Source of the DNA: Nymphaea colorata | Taxonomy: Eukaryota > Streptophyta > Magnoliopsida > Nymphaeales > Nymphaeaceae | Reading direction: 5' to 3' | Assembly: GCF_008831285.2 (NCBI RefSeq) | Contig: NC_045139.1 | Coordinates: forward strand, 17,466,354-17,530,353 | Length of the DNA stretch: 64,000 bases | Shown here: positions 61,601-64,000 of the stretch, one piece after another | Layout of the letters: every line of letters starts with the position of its first letter | How positions within the stretch are numbered: the stretch's first letter is position 1 | Notes under the pieces: generated by a model | Databases searched by the model: none | What the model was told of the DNA's origin: nothing | The model's input: the letters and a program-made list of their open reading frames with translations, nothing else | Position numbers and translations under genes: made by a program

Positions 61601-64000
61601 TGAATTAGGCTTTATAAACAATCTATGGAAAACAGAATTCCATAAAAGAAATGCAAGAGAAGAAATGAAGACAAAACAAATTCAAGCAGCAAACTTTGAT
61701 CACCATCACATAGGTGACAGGATCAATTCAATAGACATCAACTTCTTCATTTTTATAATATGACCAATTCCTCTGAAAAACCAAAATCTCAACAGACATT
61801 GTGCCACTGAAAGCATGAGATGTGATCACCAACTCCCCACATAGGCTCTGCTGGCAGCAATGAAAGTCCATGGACATTTAAAGTTTAAACATTTTATACG
61901 TTTGAACATGTGACTTTGTGCGTCTCTGTGTGTGTCTGTGTGTGTGTGAAATAGAGAAAGAGAGAGTACTTTTTGAATAAGGAAATAACACGTTATTTTC
62001 TAGACACACTTGAGAACACCAGTCCAAAGGCAAGCTTGATCCTATTATAAAGGCATAAGCCTCTCTTAGTCAGAAATGTGAATGTCCACAGCAATTGAGC
62101 ATATAACTCCAACGAAAGCAGGGCAATGAGGAAAAAAATATAAACCGCTAAGCAGCACAGTATGCAAAAGGCATAACCTCCAAAACTACAACTTTCATTA
62201 AATTGTACAACTACATAAAATGTACAACTATATAAAGTAAATAGCAAAAAAAATGTTTGAAATAACCTCAGGTCCATAAGAGGCTTGGGATACATCCACT
62301 CATCACCAGTAACCTTCAGCTTGCCCCACATGTACAACTGCCCTCCACCTAAAAGTGCATATTTATCAGCAAATATCAGGGGCAAGAAAAAAAAAATTTG
62401 ACTAGTATGTGATGGAATGCATAAGTTTTTTTTTTTTTTGCACTCGCCTTATGATAGAACAGAAAGAAACTTCTTTCATGATGCTATCTAACCAGTATAA
62501 ATGTTTCTAGGTCATTACAGGATAGAAGGTTGTGCCCATGCAAATAAAGAAAAACAATAGCAGGCCATTTCTCATACTTGTTGACTTTCTAATCTATTCT
62601 TATTATTTTCCTTTTCCTATTCGCTTTAGATGGGCTGCAATATAGGTAGTGTTCTTTCAACAGTAATGTGCATACATATGTAAGTGGTTCAGCAAACCCA
62701 AACCCTCAATAGTCAATATAACTCAACCAGCCAAAATTTGTATCTTTGACACCATTCAACTGCATACGTGTGACTTAGCACAAGAAACCATCAATGCACT
62801 TGTTACAGAAATAACTACCTTGATAGATAAAATGCATTCTAGCAAGGTTCATGAACGACACACAATAGCTGTCCACAAAATTATGAATTATACTTCAGTG
62901 ACGAGCAAAATTAATTTTTAAGAGGTTGATCAGAATTCAGCTACACAAATCAATGCTTACGTCATTTAGTTTGAAGTTTTGAACAGTAAAATTTCTCAGT
63001 CGATTAGAAACTAGTATCTTTCACATAGACCATTTTGAGGCCAACTGCAGTTCAACTTCATAAAAGCAAGGAGATCACAAGCATAAAGGATTTGCTTGGG
63101 ATCGAGTACTGAACCAACAAAGCCAGGCCAGGCCAGGTTCGACCTTGTTTTGCCCTAGATTTGATGGATTCAATAAAAAAGGGAAACAACCTTGAAATGA
63201 GAAAAGGTCTCAAATAAATAGCATATACAGAAAATAGATATTGTTTGACAGAAGTAACCATGCAGAAAACCCAGGCATTTCAACACTCTATATTAACAAA
63301 AATATGTCATCATCCTTTACCTTATACATCAAGTTCAACTTGACAAGTTCTGGCAACACGTCAAACATGAACAACAAAAGACATTTGAACACATGGAACA
63401 CGATAGTGCCATTAAATTGCTTGCACCTAGAAACCTTTATAGTCAATCAACCTAAATCAGCATAACAACTCAATTGAAATGTCATGGCATATGAATCAGC
63501 AATTCAGCACAAAGTAGCACATTATGAATAATTGTATGAGATCAGTAGTGTCTGTCCCATGGAAAGCATAACAAAAATATACAAGCAACAGATAAAGAGC
63601 AAAATAGAAACACTGAAACATAAAATGGAATATGAAACAAACTGAGAAACATGCTACAGATTCAAATGTTGGCAAAATATGCATTGTAAAAGCATACCAG
63701 CAGTACATGCAGAATTAGCAGCACCAGCTGAAACAACAGCATTGGGAGGTAGTACATTCTGTCTTTGAAAAGTTTCAACAAGGCGAGGAATCCATTCATC
63801 CTTCGGCTCCCTGTGTCCCAACCTGCAAACAAGAAGAAAGTTGAAGGGAAAAAATGAACGAGCAAAGAGGAAAGTAGCAAGAGAAGTTTGAGGGCGAAAC
63901 TGCCAGACGAAAAAACTACTACTTATGAATGGTGAAAAATTTTGAAAAACCGCAATTTAAGACATACCTTCCATATCCACCGAATCCCCACCTGCGACAG
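58694..64000 (-). CDS. RCC2-like protein, RCC1-repeat beta-propeller (3' part; 5' part outside window)
   Basis: The exons in transcript order are 63968 to about 63991 (or the window edge), 63698-63822, 62277-62348, 61462-61584, 61282-61335, 61108-61177, 59734-59767 and 58694-59010, all GT-AG and in phase. The protein reads WGFGGYGRLGHREPKDEW, then NSACTAGGGQLYMWGKLK, MYPKPLMDLSGWNIRCMDSG, ADESCISWGNAQSGELGYG and VACGMGHSLIVVDRENVADR. These match the last propeller blades of animal RCC2/TD-60 (GGGQLFFWGK, DLCGW, ADEST.SWG, GYSHSLV), a regulator of small GTPases and chromosome behaviour. About 270 residues are visible. The tail after LEIYDGETPSE is a plant-type low-complexity region: Lys/Ala-rich, then acidic (DDSDAEDEESNDGASDDE), then RG-rich and basic, ending SAKRGRARK, which suggests nuclear localisation. 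The frame is intact. Confidence 0.92.
60157..60803. repeat. Diverged tandem duplication, 2 x about 324 bp, in an RCC2-like intron
   Basis: Unit 1 begins CACCCCTTTCAGT at 60157 and unit 2 begins with the same string at 60481. Matching landmarks follow in order: TCTAAT-ACAT-AATGGATG, AAAAAGCTAA, TTTGATCT, CATCCATCTGTATG and GAGC-ACCAAGATG. Divergence is clearly higher than in the 197-bp duplication, so this event is older. Confidence 0.88.

Overview
The window is nuclear DNA of a flowering plant. The genes have GT-AG introns and belong to land-plant families: IQD calmodulin-binding proteins, P-class PPR proteins, a STOP1-type zinc finger and MUR1-type GDP-mannose dehydratase. Intergenic DNA is AT-rich and full of microsatellites and transposon debris. 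I cannot name the species. Most exon coordinates below come from reading splice sites by eye and checking that phases join and that the total CDS is a multiple of three.

Layout. 1-10.1 kb: AT-rich, no gene recognised, with local duplications. 10.2-11.2 kb (-): a truncated 5' piece of a CCCH zinc-finger gene behind an intact-looking promoter. 16.1-18.5 kb (+): cytosolic ribosomal protein S20 (uS10), three coding exons and an intron in the 5' UTR. 21.95-23.08 kb (+): intronless, GC-rich GDP-mannose 4,6-dehydratase with a clear TATA box. 25.2-25.5 kb (+): decayed LINE fragment. 32.1-33.85 kb (-): intronless STOP1-like C2H2 transcription factor, divergent from a small hypothetical ORF at 34.2 kb (+). 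37.2-42.06 kb (-): six-exon gene for a 200-aa coiled-coil protein whose 3.5-kb intron 4 holds relic exons of another gene and a 1,015-bp PIF/Harbinger-like element that has captured pieces of a GUX/PGSIP-type glycosyltransferase gene. 44.56-46.43 kb (+): PPR protein resembling Arabidopsis At4g26680. 49.25-54.10 kb (-): six-exon IQD32-like gene. 58.69 kb to the right edge (-): 3' half of an RCC2-like gene.

The genes are independent plant transcription units, not an operon or a pathway cluster. They serve translation (RPS20), GDP-L-fucose synthesis for the cell wall (GMD), acid/aluminium tolerance regulation (STOP1-like), organelle RNA metabolism (PPR), calmodulin/microtubule scaffolding (IQD) and a propeller protein (RCC2-like). 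The most unusual structure is intron 4 of the coiled-coil gene. A second theme is the many local two-copy tandem duplications, with units of 25 to 324 bp, scattered across the window.
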